Source: Bradysia coprophila
Lineage: Eukaryota > Arthropoda > Insecta > Diptera > Sciaridae
DNA length: 64,000 nucleotides
Direction of reading: 5' to 3'
NCBI RefSeq assembly: GCF_014529535.1
Contig: NW_023503340.1
Location: 248,001 to 312,000 of the forward strand
Part shown: one piece after another, positions 12,727-24,600 of the stretch
Layout of the letters: each line of letters starts with the position of its first letter
How positions within the stretch are numbered: the stretch's first letter is position 1
Position numbers and translations under genes: made by a program
The notes under the pieces: generated by a model
The model's input: only the letters and a program-made list of their open reading frames with translations
What the model was told of the DNA's origin: nothing
The model's database searches: none

Positions 12727-14589
12727 ATGCCTTCTTCTTCTTCTTCTTCTTTTTCAGCCTGTTTCTATCCACTGCTGGATGTAGGCCTCTCCAACTTCTT
12801 TCCATTTCGTACGATCCATTGCCATTTGCTGCCAGTTTGTACCTGCAATATTCTTAATTCCGTTTGTCCATCTCTCTGGTGGTCTACCTATAGCTCGTCT
12901 TTTATATGGTCGCCAGTTCATGATCTTTTTGGTCCAACGTTCGTCTGTCCTTCTTGCAATATGTCCCGCCCAGCTCCATTTCAGAGATGCTATTCTTTCC
13001 ATGACATCAACGACCCTGGTTTGTTGTCGAATCCATTGATTCGTCATTCTGTCTCTGAGTGTTATTCCAAGCATACTCCGTTCCATGGCTCTTTGTGTCA
13101 CTCTCAATTTTTCTTCGGATGCTTTCGTTAAAGTTAACGTTTCCGCTCCATAAGTGAGCACTGGAAGGACACAAGTGTCGAAAACTTTGCGTTTCAGACT
13201 ATTATTCATTTTGCTTTTGAAAATTAGTCTGAGTTTTCCGAACGCTGCCCATGCAAGACCAATCCTACGTCTTATTTCTGCAGTTTGGTTGTCCAGACCT
13301 AACTTCAGCTTATGTCCTAGATATACGTAGCTGTCGACTCGTTCAATGACAGTGTCACCAATTTTGATTTCTCTATCGTCCCCGATGTTGGTCATGACTT
13401 TTGTTTTCGATAAGTTCATCTTGAGGCCAACTTTGTTTGCCTCTTCACTTAACTGTTGTAGCATAAGCTGAGCCTGACCTAGATTCGCTGCTATCGGTAC
13501 AATGTCATCAGCGAAGCGGAGATTGCTCAGGTACTCTCCATTTATCTTTATTCCCATTTTACTCCAGTTTAACTTCCTAAAAACACTCTGCAGAATCGCC
13601 GTGAATAATTTCGGTGAAATGGTGTCACCCTGCCTTACACCTCGGCCAATTCTGAATTTCTCCGTGCTCTTATGAAGTTTTATACATGAAGTAGCATTTT
13701 TGTACACATATCGAATTGTGTTGGAGTACCTTGAGTCTACTCTACATTCGTCTAATGCGTCCAATATCGACCATGTTTCCACTGAATCGAAAGCTTTTTC
13801 GAAGTCTATGAATAGCAAGACTATGTCGATGTTGTATTCACGACACTTCTCAATAAGCGTTCTCATCACTTGCAAATGGTCGTTTGTGCTGAAACCAGAT
13901 CTGAAAGCAGCTTGTTCAACAGGTTGGTAGAAGTCGAACTTGTTAGTGTTCCTCTTCGTAATGATTTTCATAAACAACTTGTAGAGTGTTGACAATAGGC
14001 TTATGGGTCGGTAATTTTCCAGCTTTGTTATGTCTCCTTTTTTATGCAGCAATGTAATTACCGCATTTTCCCAAGCTTCTGGTACTTCTTCCCATTGGAG
14101 ACATTGATTAAACAAAGCCGTGATTGCCTTTAATAAGGAGTCTCCACCTAGTTTAATGGCTTCCACTGGAACACCATCTTCTCCTGGAGACTTTTTGTTT
14201 TTCATCTCGGCTACTGCGGCCTTGACTTCATCAACAGTTATGTCGGGCATATCATCCGATCCCACGTTTCTTATTATTGGTCTATCTTCGGTTTCTTCCG
14301 TTGGACTCTGTCTTGCTGAAGAAAACAAATTCTCATAAAATTCTGTTGCAATATTTAATATCGCATTTCGATCCGTTTGGATCGTTCCTGTTTTGTCTCG
14401 TAATTTGAAGATTTCTTTTTTGGCGTTTGTCATTTTTCTCCGTAGGACTTTCATATTGCAGTTAGCTTCAATTATGTTTTGAGCCAATTGGACATTATAT
14501 TTTCTTTCATCTGATCTCCTTGCTTTGTTGATACTTTTAGACAAGTTTATGCCCAAGGCATGAAAATATGTTCGGCTCGATGGCATGTG
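12727..14589 (-). mobile_element. 5'-truncated RTE-type non-LTR retrotransposon
   Basis: The copy runs on the minus strand. Its 3' end, immediately after the stop codon, is a GAA-rich simple repeat (seen as CTTCTTCTTC at 12727-12750), the typical short-repeat tail of RTE-clade LINEs. The upstream apurinic endonuclease domain of a full element is missing, so the copy is truncated at about 14585, where it abuts the arm of a foldback element. The uninterrupted reading frame suggests a fairly recent insertion. I could not find a convincing target duplication. Confidence 0.85.
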
Positions 14590-14682
14590 CGATGGTTCGG
14601 GAATCGGAACGGAAGGTATCCTTCTCCACATTGTTCTCAAAAATCTTAAAAATTTGAAAAAATTCGTTAACAACTGGTGCAA
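12754..14682 (-). CDS. RTE-type reverse transcriptase (fused 5' end)
   Basis: 642-aa open frame. Residues from about 34 onward match endonuclease-reverse transcriptases of the RTE clade: GVRQGDTISPKLF, LRFADDIV with the catalytic aspartate pair, IDFEKAFDSV, and a C-terminal region ending GRPPERWTNGIKN. The catalytic motifs look intact. The first 33 or so residues, from the ATG at 14682, do not belong to the LINE; they are read from the neighbouring foldback arm (14590-15562). The N-terminal endonuclease is absent, so this copy cannot mobilise itself by the usual route even if expressed. Antisense frames over this interval are shadows. Confidence 0.88.
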   Translation of the reverse strand: MHQLLTNFFKFLRFLRTMWRRIPSVPIPEPSHMPSSRTYFHALGINLSKSINKARRSDERKYNVQLAQNIIEANCNMKVLRRKMTNAKKEIFKLRDKTGTIQTDRNAILNIATEFYENLFSSARQSPTEETEDRPIIRNVGSDDMPDITVDEVKAAVAEMKNKKSPGEDGVPVEAIKLGGDSLLKAITALFNQCLQWEEVPEAWENAVITLLHKKGDITKLENYRPISLLSTLYKLFMKIITKRNTNKFDFYQPVEQAAFRSGFSTNDHLQVMRTLIEKCREYNIDIVLLFIDFEKAFDSVETWSILDALDECRVDSRYSNTIRYVYKNATSCIKLHKSTEKFRIGRGVRQGDTISPKLFTAILQSVFRKLNWSKMGIKINGEYLSNLRFADDIVPIAANLGQAQLMLQQLSEEANKVGLKMNLSKTKVMTNIGDDREIKIGDTVIERVDSYVYLGHKLKLGLDNQTAEIRRRIGLAWAAFGKLRLIFKSKMNNSLKRKVFDTCVLPVLTYGAETLTLTKASEEKLRVTQRAMERSMLGITLRDRMTNQWIRQQTRVVDVMERIASLKWSWAGHIARRTDERWTKKIMNWRPYKRRAIGRPPERWTNGIKNIAGTNWQQMAMDRTKWKEVGEAYIQQWIETG

Positions 14683-15562
14683 AATCGATTAATTAAAATG
14701 TTCGAGTTTTGGTGCGCCCACATATTTCGACCTGCTCTCAAATCACAGTTTTAGTGTATTTATTACCTGTACCATTGTTTTTCTATTAATTAGACTCCAT
14801 TTAACCAGAAAATATTGAATTTAGATTAAATAAGTCGAAAATATGTTTTCGGTTAGTAGTCAATGTTCGCCGACCCTGAACAATTTTGTCATTCGTAAAC
14901 TTAAAAATTCTTAAATCGATAAAGGAAACTATTGCCCAAATGGGCCGAAATTCTTGGGAATTATGAATTGAAAAGCTTTTGGAAGTTTGTGGTGCGAGTG
15001 GTTATTTGCCCAAAAATTGAGAAATTCAAGTCATTGATTTCAATGTCTGAGGTCCAACGTTCAAAAACTTATAATCAGCGATTCTTACACGTTTAAAAAA
15101 AATAGATTTTTTTTCAATTTGGTCATTATGTCTCAATTTTAAGCCAAATAACCACAAACACTACAGTGACGATTTTCAAAAACTTATCTTCTTAGGGTTA
15201 CCTAAACCGTTCAGAAGATATTCAACACATTCGAGCAATAATCGAATCATTTTTGAAAGAATTTTCACACAATTTTTCATGGTCCGCGAATTTTGACGAC
15301 TCACCAAAAAGACATTTTCCACAAATTTAATATTTTTTGTTTGAATGGAGTCTAATTAGTAGGAAAACAGTGATACAGGTGATAAATATTTCAAAATGGT
15401 ATTTTGGTAGAGGTCGAAATATGTGGTCGCAAGAAAACTGGAAAATTTTACTTCTTTGATTTTTCGTCAGTCGTTAACAAATTTCTAAAAAAAAATTGGT
15501 AAAATTGATTTTTAACATCCAGTGAAGGCAAGTTCCGATCCCCGAACCATCGCGCACCCAAC
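14590..15562. mobile_element. Large foldback element (about 970 bp)
   Basis: The left arm starts near 14590 with GTGCGATGGTTCGGGAATCG and the right arm ends near 15562 with CGATCCCCGAACCATCGCGC. Further inside, ACATATTTCGACCT (about 14720) pairs with AGGTCGAAATATGTGG (about 15410), and TTAGACTCCATT (about 14790) pairs with AATGGAGTCTAATTAG (about 15345). A lone related arm occurs at 59480-59640, where it ends in ATCGCACACCCCTA, suggesting the true terminus is TAGGGGTGTGCGAT, hAT-like. The left edge here appears to be lost at the junction with the RTE copy. Confidence 0.72.
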
Positions 15563-18500
15563 ATTCAATCCTACTATCCGAAAAAAAAGCCATAATCGCA
15601 AAACGAAAATCTATATATGACGTTACGTAAAAAAGAAAACCTAGAAGAAAAATGAATATAAAAAGCGATCGCTCACGATGTAGCATTTTTTATTGTTAGG
15701 CTTACAAGCTGTGTGTATCGCTTCAGAATATAAAGAAAAAAAAAATGAAATCATTTACTCAATGTTCCCACCCACATAATATATACGTCTCTTTCATCAG
15801 TCTCCATTTTAGAAGAATACCGTTTCTCGTATGAGTATATATATATAAAATTTAGGACTAAAATTTCTACCATGTCATATATATATATATACATATGGCA
15901 CATGTGTACGCTAAAACCATGTAATATATATATATATCAAGTATTTATTTAAAGGAGACTGGTATACTGGTTTAGTTCCTCACGGATCAAAATGTATAGA
16001 ATATTATTATCGTGAGCTCTGCGCTGTGTGTGTATATATATTCGTACATATAATACGATTATATTTTTACGTCTGCCAATCTATTCTCTATTCTCTGTGT
16101 CTACAGAATGCTTGTGTAATTAAGGCTTATACCATGCCACATAAGTATATATATGATGTATGAAAGCCATAGCAAAGAGAAAAATCAATGACCATCGTTG
16201 TTCTATTGTGTTTACTTGACATACCACCTGCATAAAAGTTGAGTATAACCGAAAAAAATTGTGTATTGTGTATATGAAAAGAAAATATACGAAAAAAAGC
16301 GGCAACAACAACTATCGCGACGTATATACACATTCATCTGGAAAAGCTATTCTCCGAGGCATTTTCGTTGAGCTGTGAACATAATTATTATTTTTCACTT
16401 ACACAAAAAAAAAATTTGCTCGTTGATGGGTAATCGTTGGTTTCGAATGGTTAAATATTTACCAGCCAATTCATTCCAACATTGTAATTGTAATAAAAAT
16501 AAATGGGTACTGGCAAACTAATGACTGTCTAATTGGTAATTAAAAATTCATTGTGTATTTTGTAAAAATATACCTACCAAACGATACATATTCATAAGCT
16601 CTCTGCCCGCGTGCCTATTATTGTATCTCTTATGAAAATGTTCGGATAAATTTCGGAAGAATTATTTCGAAGCGATGAGTATATTTAATAGCATCATTTA
16701 TAAACGTATGGTTGTACCTTTCGTCTTGACAGAAGCGTATGATTAGTCTGATTTTATAAGTTGGAAAATTTTTGGAGAGAAAAGAAAAAAATTCTAAATT
16801 TCAGTAGAAGCGTGTGTGTGTGCGTGGTATTGATGAATGTTTACAATTTTCAATTTTGTTAATTCTGTTTAATCGACCAGTATACATATGGTAATGATGG
16901 GAACGAAAACAGTTTATCAAAATCAACTTGAAAATTGTCTCAATTCTTGTTTAATTTTCCTAAACGTTCAAACATTTATCTTACTAGTTCGTCCCATGCA
17001 TATGTCCTGTTACTCCACAGCTGGAAATTCAAACGATTTTCATTTTTAATTTTCGTTAAATTCAAATTTCTTGTTCATTTACCAGGAATTTTATGGAATT
17101 TTTAGTAATTAAATGCCTAAAAAATAGGCCCTGTCATTTAAGCATAATCAGATAAACATTTACTTCGGCCAGACATAATGTTTTTTTACGCTTCTTCTGA
17201 AGACAGTTCCGATGAGAAAATGTCTATTTTCTCCCCTCTTGTGTTCACAGATGATAAAATAGACGTTTTCTGCTCCGAACTGTCATCTCCTTTGTTTTTG
17301 GTTGGATTTTTGACGATCTAATTTCGTAGAGACAAACATCTCTCACATTTAAAAAACATTGCCTTCACCTCTGGAAGGAATTCCAACTAGAACAATTCGC
17401 GGCCCTCCCTCCACTCTGATCGCAAAACTTTGCTTAACGCATAATCAGAGAAATATTTAGTTCGACCAGTATGCTAACCGGAAACATTTCGTTCTAATTT
17501 TATTACAGTATGTGATAAATACTGTCGATGTACTGGTGTGTTATAAAATTTATTTCCGTAGGTAAGCGATAAACCGTGGGTACAAGAGGTTCATTCGTAC
17601 TTCAAGTTTTTTATTTATAAAATGCGATCTTTTCCCGTCCCGCATATCGAAGAACCATTTTTCACGCCTCTCTTAATTGAATTATTATCATTTTTCCTCT
17701 ATCTGTTTAAGCAAATAAGTCGTGATTATCGGTCGATAAAATAAAAGCGAAAATTTTCCGCACATAATATTCAATACGAAAACGATAACCGATAGCTCAA
17801 AGGCAGATTTGAAGCGAACAAAAAAATGTATTCAATAAATAACAACTAAATGACTGTTCAATGTACAGTAAGTATTAGTGCACTTCATTTCCTTCCGAAT
17901 ACAACTTTGTTCAACATCAACGTGTACTCTCAACTCATTTAAAATTAATTAAGAAATCGTTCTTTTAAGTACTTAGGAAGATGTCCACGCTATCTCTACC
18001 TACATGCATCTATTTTCCATTAAGTTTGATTTGTGACAGATATTTAGGTAAAAGATTTAACTAACGAAATGTTAGTGCAATTCCAATGAATTCTGCTAGA
18101 AAATGTTACTGTTAATGCTCCATTTAACGTCAGCCCACGATAACCGTTTTGCTTGCGTTGTATGTGATATGTTAACAGTCATTTAGATTTCGTGTGAATT
18201 TTGTTGATCCGAGACGAAATCGAGTCAAATAAACATATGGGAAAACTGAACTGTTTTTCGAATCCGCGCTGCATTTAATTTTGTATCAGTCGGAGATGAA
18301 TGATTTGCTTATTTACTATTTTCGTTCTCGTGGTCTCGATAGCAAGTTTGAAAACATTGGGTCGCAAGAAAATTTGGTTTTTTATTAAGAGTGGTCAATT
18401 CTGCGGTAGTGGTCCATTGACCCCGAAAAAGATTTTTTTTATGTTGGTCACGAAGAGGGTTGGGTGTTTGGATATATAAAGTCACTGTTACCGAATTACA

Positions 18501-18603
18501 AGTTCATGTATACTCGTTTTAGTGTTGCCCGAACGACTTCGTTCATTATCTTCACTTAATTAATTGTGATTTCTTTAGTTTTCAGACGAACAACTTCGAC
18601 AGT
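15563..18603. other. Upstream region of pebbled, AT-rich
   Basis: No coding frame is supported. It contains (TA)n runs around 15838-15935, a lone foldback terminus AATAGGCCCTG near 17124-17134 and the hairpin at 17209-17288. The stretch just before 18604 should include the promoter and 5'UTR of pebbled, but I could not assign a TSS or TATA box. Confidence 0.45.
17209..17288. repeat. About 80-bp imperfect hairpin, second GACAGTT copy
   Basis: GAAGACAGTTCC and GAAAATGTCTATTTTCTC pair with AAAATAGACGTTTTC and GAACTGTCATC. It is related in both arms to the hairpin at 7271-7358, while the loop sequences differ, which is the pattern of a dispersed hairpin element. Confidence 0.6.
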
Positions 18604-21600
18604 ATGCTCAAGTCAAGGTCGAATCCACTTTTAGGTAAGTCTAGCACAAAATTTTATTCGTCAATCATACGAGGCAAAACTCATACAGATGAGAATTTCG
18701 TTATCCAAAAAAAAATCTTGTTAAGGCCAGGTTATGGTGTTTACTATCGCAAATGCTCACAACCTGGCCTTAAGCAAATTTGAGCAAATTTCGAATGTTA
18801 AATTGATTGAATTCCGTCTTACAGTGACCGCCGAACGACGATCGTCAACCAATTCCGAGTCCTCAATTGAGCCAATGGACATAAGCGCCAAGACGGTCAG
18901 CACCGATGCAAATTCGTCAATGACCATCAAGAGTAGCGATCAAAATGATTCCGATAACATTAATTCGGATCACGAAGAGGGTGACTTCCGGCAGAACATT
19001 GTTTTGCGAGGAAATTTACGGCACATCGAAGACAGTGTGTTCCGTAACCATTATCGGCTCAATTTACCCAACAAAAATAACAACAACCATTTCCACAAAA
19101 TGGACAAATCGCCGTTACGAGCCAATATATCCGAAAGCTTTTCGGACACAAACGATAACATGCACTCCAGTCCCGAATCTACATCGACCAACAATCGAAA
19201 TGATAATCGATACGCTTGCCCCATCTGCGGTGTTATGTCGGATACACAGCACGAATTTACCGAACATATTCGTGGTCACAATAGCATGGACGATGCTCAG
19301 AATTTTACTTGTCAAATTTGTCATAAGGTACGTTGGTCCACATGAGTAATTATTAGCACTGTACGTTATATCGGCATTTGTTAGGCACAGTAGCATCGAC
19401 ATAATATTTCGCTTCAATTAACGCTTTACGTCTTCTTTTTCCTTACAAAGGTTCTATCGTCATCTTCGTCGCTGGATCGACATACACTGGTTCATACCGG
19501 CGAACGTCCGTTCACCTGCAAATATTGCTTCGTAACATTCACAACAAACGGAAATATGCATCGACATATGCGCACTCACCGACAACGGGAAGGAGACAAC
19601 TACGAAAGTGACGGATCCTCAGATTCGAGCATCGGCAGCACGAACAATAACTACAGCAATGACGGAAAACGTAAAATTATCGACGATGACGGCACCAGCA
19701 TGAAGCGTAGACTGAAAACTATAAACAACAATAACATTGTCAAAAGACAGGCACCCAGACACTGTTGTCCGGTGTGCGTGCGCAGTGACTTTTCAACGAT
19801 ACTAAGTCTGGAGAACCACATGGACCGAGAACATCCCAGCATTCCGGCGAAATGCCTTTACTGTGAAGTCGTATTCAAAAGCCACAAAGCGTTGAACGTT
19901 CATCAGTGTGGTGTGTCCAATAAGAACAATCATTTGGTCACTCATGGCTTCAAGGACCTTACATTTGTCGACTTTTCCAGCGACAAATTTCCTTTAATCG
20001 CTAAATCCATGTGTGAACAGAGTGTGCGTGCGCCGATCAGTAACCAAAAGTACGAGTGTCCCACGTGCAATCGAGCATTTCCGTGTGCAAGTGCCGTTGA
20101 GATACACAAAAAGAATTGCCGATCGCTGGACGCACCGCAAGATTTTTCAATACGAAAACGTGAACCGAGCGAAACTTCCGATGAAGATGCCAAACGTGAC
20201 GACTTCTTCGCTCATCTCGACCTTCAAAATAAGTCCACACCACAGAGTGCTTCATTCAACATAACCGATTCCGAGTCAAATAAATCTCTCAATCAGTCAG
20301 ACGCCAAATTGGAGAAGAAGATTTCGTTGCCGTACGACACCAAAGACCTAGCAGACATCCAGTCAATCATAAATGTTACCTCGTCTGGAGGAGGATTTTT
20401 GAAACAACTGGACAAATCCGTGCCGAAAGATTTGCCGTACGGTCGTGATGAAGAGGAGGCTCAAGATGCATTCACCGCAGAATTTCGTAAGATGAAACTT
20501 CGCGGTGAATTTCCGTGCAAATTATGCATGGCCGTGTTCCCGAATCTACGCGCGTTGAAAGGTCACAATCGCATTCATCTCAGCTCGGCTGGCTCTGGAC
20601 CGTATAGATGCAACATGTGTCCGTTTTCCATCCACGACAAGGCGGCCCTTATTAGACATATGCGAACACATAACGGTGATCGACCGTATGAGTGTGGCCT
20701 GTGCAATTATGCCTTTACGACCAAAGCCAATTGTGAACGTCATCTACGAAATCGGCATGGCAAAACGACTAGAGATGACGTGAAACGATCGATTATTTAT
20801 CACGCCTCCGAAGATTCCAGTTGCGATGACCCGGTAAAGAAGTTACAAATGTACAATGCTACGTACGACGATGATGAAGTTACTACCAAAGACCGTGCCT
20901 CACCCATATCAAATTTAAAGGACATCGTCAACGCTGATACAGTTAAAATCCAAGTGAAGAGCTTGGATCAGCTGATCAAACCCGCAATTGATGATGCAGA
21001 TCTAGACAAAAGTGTTGACAATTTTGCGGCGCATCCACGACCAATGGATTTGTCAATGGACGTCCTCGATCTCAGTCGCAAAAGTCATGACACTTCTGGT
21101 ACAGAGGCCATTAAGGAAGAAGATGGCGATGATGACTTTGACGATGACGAAGAAGAAGAGGTCTCCGCACCTAAAATTGATATTTCAATGTTCGAGAAAA
21201 ACCAACAGCTTTTCATGGCACAGCAGCAGTTTTTCAGTGAACATTTTCCGAAAATCGATCCGGCTCACTACTTTCAACTGTCACAATTTTACCGAAATTT
21301 AATGTTCCCGACCGCTGGATTCCCGATCCATCCACTTTTCCTGCAGCATTCATTCATGGCACATAACAATGAACTGAAAGACGTTCATCCGAAAGACAGA
21401 CCGAGACCACCAATGTTCCAGTCAGGTTTGATGGGACCTCAGATTTTTCCACTACCACCCGGATCGGGAGCAAACATTTCGCCACATACAATGAGCCAAG
21501 CAAAAGAATTACAGCAGCGATCGTCCTCACCGTTACGAGAGCATGTCGTAAAAAGTCCGCAAGTAGCGAATCACAGTCCACAAAATCAGCAGCAATTACC

Positions 21601-24600
21601 TTCCAGTACTCAACAAACGAACCTAATTCACAATTCCGGTCCAGTTAAAATGGTCATCAAGAACGGTGTCCTGATGCCGAAGCAGAAGCAGCGTCGCTAT
21701 CGCACGGAACGACCATTCGCTTGTGAACATTGCTCAGCCAGATTCACATTGAGATCAAACATGGAACGTCACATTAAACAGCAACATCCACAATACTGGG
21801 CGCAAAGGCAACGTAACGGACACAACATTATACGGCGAGGTAGTGGTAGCAATAATTCAGGACAAATTACTATGGCAACAGCACATCCGCAACAGTTACC
21901 GCCACAGGCAATGAGTAATCAATTGAGCGCAATATCCGACCAAGTGAAATACGCAATTCTGGCGCAACAACTGAAGTGTCGCAGTGAAAAGCCAACCGAT
22001 TATTTCATGTCCATGGACCCGAATATGCAATCGAGAAACGATTCGAATAATGGCAACAATAACAACAACAACAACAACACACTTCCACCACAGCCAGAAG
22101 ACGACGAAGAATCGGAGTTAATCATCGACGAGGATAGTGAACCGGAAGATTTGTCCGCGGCCAAACGAGTCGCCAGCACCATTTTGGAAGAAGCAACCCG
22201 ATTGAAAAAGTCACAGTCGGCCGTCGTTTCGGAAGTGAAAGATTTTGACTTGAACATTGCGTCGAATCTGATACCGAGAGATGCTGTCAGTAAATCGCAG
22301 AAAGAGGTCAATGGATCGAAGAGAGAAGATGGCAACATGGTGTCAGCTTCAAAGTAAGTTAATCTTTACCGCTTCATTCATTTATTGTTTGTTCCTTAGT
22401 TTAGTACTAGCCAGTTTCTATTTAATAAGCAAAAATCCATCTACAGTCTTAGAGAGTTTCGAGTGTTTCACATTGTAGCCAGTTTCATACGCACATTAGT
22501 ATAATGTTAGGTGCTAGATCTATCGTTGTTTGATTTAACTCTTTTATACAAAAAATTAAATGAAATAAAAATTCAACAAAAATTTAATTTCCAATTTTTT
22601 TTTTCTTGTTTTTTCCTCATTATTGCTGAAACGAAAGTCGAATCCTTAAAATATTTTCCCATTCGTTAATGGCAAATGTTGCGAGAAATACAATAAATCA
22701 AGGCCGTGGTATGAGAGCATCTTTAGTCCCATATTTTCCCAAATTTTTCAAGAAATTGTTTTCCCAAAAATAGTCCCTGATTTTGCACAAAAAAAAAACA
22801 CCCAGGGAAAATGTAGCTCTCTAAGGAAAATACTATCGACTCACAGGGAATGCCGAATTTTATGTAAATTTATCGAAAATTTACCGAAAACTTCTTTGGT
22901 AAAAATTGGAAAATTTTAGCAAATTTCTATAACTTTTCAGTAAATTTAATGCCCTGCGACTCAACGATTATTCAAGGATTATCAATCTGATCAAATTTGT
23001 CACAACTCAAAGAAAGTTTTCATTGGAAGTATTGGTTTAGAGTCGAAAGCACTGGAACGGAATTTTCAAGATTTTTTACGGCACTGGGATTACGATTGGA
23101 CTCAGCAATTCAATTAGTTTTCAAAATCTTTTAAATATTTGAATCAAAATCTTGGTCTTTTTGCATTTTTGATGCTTTTACAGAAGAACTACCAACGCAC
23201 TGCAAGCATGAGTGATCGCAGTGACAGCTGCCGAATGTAACATTTTATATGAAAAATTTGTCAGATTTTTTTTTCAGCCCCAAAAAGTTAATTAAGCTTC
23301 AGTACTCTATTTAGAGTACCACTCATGCTTGAAGTGCGCTGCCAACACTCAAACCTTCCCAACAAAAAACCGTTAGAAATTCACGTACTATTAGAATTTT
23401 GAATTTTTTATTATAAGATTTTGGCACTGAGTCCTGGAACCCAAAGCACAAGCACGAATGCATTAGCCTTTTTCCCTGTAAATTCCAACAGCAAACACTA
23501 ATACCCCTTTCACTAACGTCATAACATCAAATTTTCAGAGAGACCATGGGCAAATTACAGTCGATTGTAAATGGACCCTCTCGAGAAGAAGGTGATCTGG
23601 TCTCCGTATCCAAATTGGTTGATAACGCCACATCGAATGCAATGAGTTTTGGCAATTACTTTCGACCGGACATTGCAGTCAATGAACATAGCGATGAGGA
23701 GGGACTGGTAGCGAGTGGCAGTGCCTCCGAAAGCAACAATTCCGGAACGGAAGATCCAAGTCCACAGAGTCAAATCAATAAGAAAAAGTCGGCTTATAGC
23801 CTGGCTCCGAATCGCGTTTCATGTCCGTATTGCCAACGAATGTTTCCATGGACCAGTTCTTTGCGACGGCACATTTTGACGCATACCGGACAAAAGCCGT
23901 TCAAGTGCTCACATTGTCCGCTACTATTTACTACCAAAAGCAACTGTGACCGTCACTTGCTGCGTAAACATGGTAACGTTGAATCGGCTACGTCTCTTTA
24001 CGTTCCAATCGAAGATGTACCAGAACCAAAAAAGGAACCCGTCAAAGATGAACGACAAGTTGTGGCTCCGGTTCAGCTAAACATTCCGGTTTTGAAGCCA
24101 GTAGAACAAACTATTCCGAGTAGCGTAAATAGCTCAGACTTACCATTCAAATGTCATTTATGCGACGGTTCGTTTAGCGATCGAAACGCCTGTTTGGAAC
24201 ACATAAAGAATCTGCACACTCAAGACTTTTCGTTGTTGATGGCGAAAGGAGCTATTGATGCTGATGCCGAACAGCAAATAGCCTCCGCTGAGGACGAGGA
24301 AAAGAACGAAAATCGTGGCAAATATCCGGACTATGCGAATCGTAAAGTGATATGCGCATTTTGTATGCGACGATTTTGGTCGACCGAAGATCTTCGACGA
24401 CATATGCGAACGCACTCTGGCGAACGGTAAGTTCTAACGAAAAATCAATTTCCTCGGACTTTCCGTTCCTAAAACTCATTTCACTTTTGCAGTCCATTTC
24501 AATGCAACATTTGCATGCGCAAATTTACATTGAAGCACAGCATGCTTCGTCACCAGAAGAAGCACACCAACACGAATCCAATTGGTAACGGTAATAGCGC

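Noticed and set aside
12727..14338. Plus-strand open frames over 12727-13131, 13700-13930 and 14120-14338
   Set aside because: They are antisense shadows of the RTE reverse transcriptase and have no domain of their own.
22000..22338. 112-codon minus-strand frame with Leu and Ser runs
   Set aside because: Antisense of the Asn-rich and acidic part of pebbled exon 3.
22355..22357. TAA as the true end of pebbled
   Set aside because: A consensus GTAAGT donor overlaps it, and exon 4-5 continue the same phase with further RREB1-type fingers, so the full gene runs to 24850; the stop remains only as a possible isoform end.
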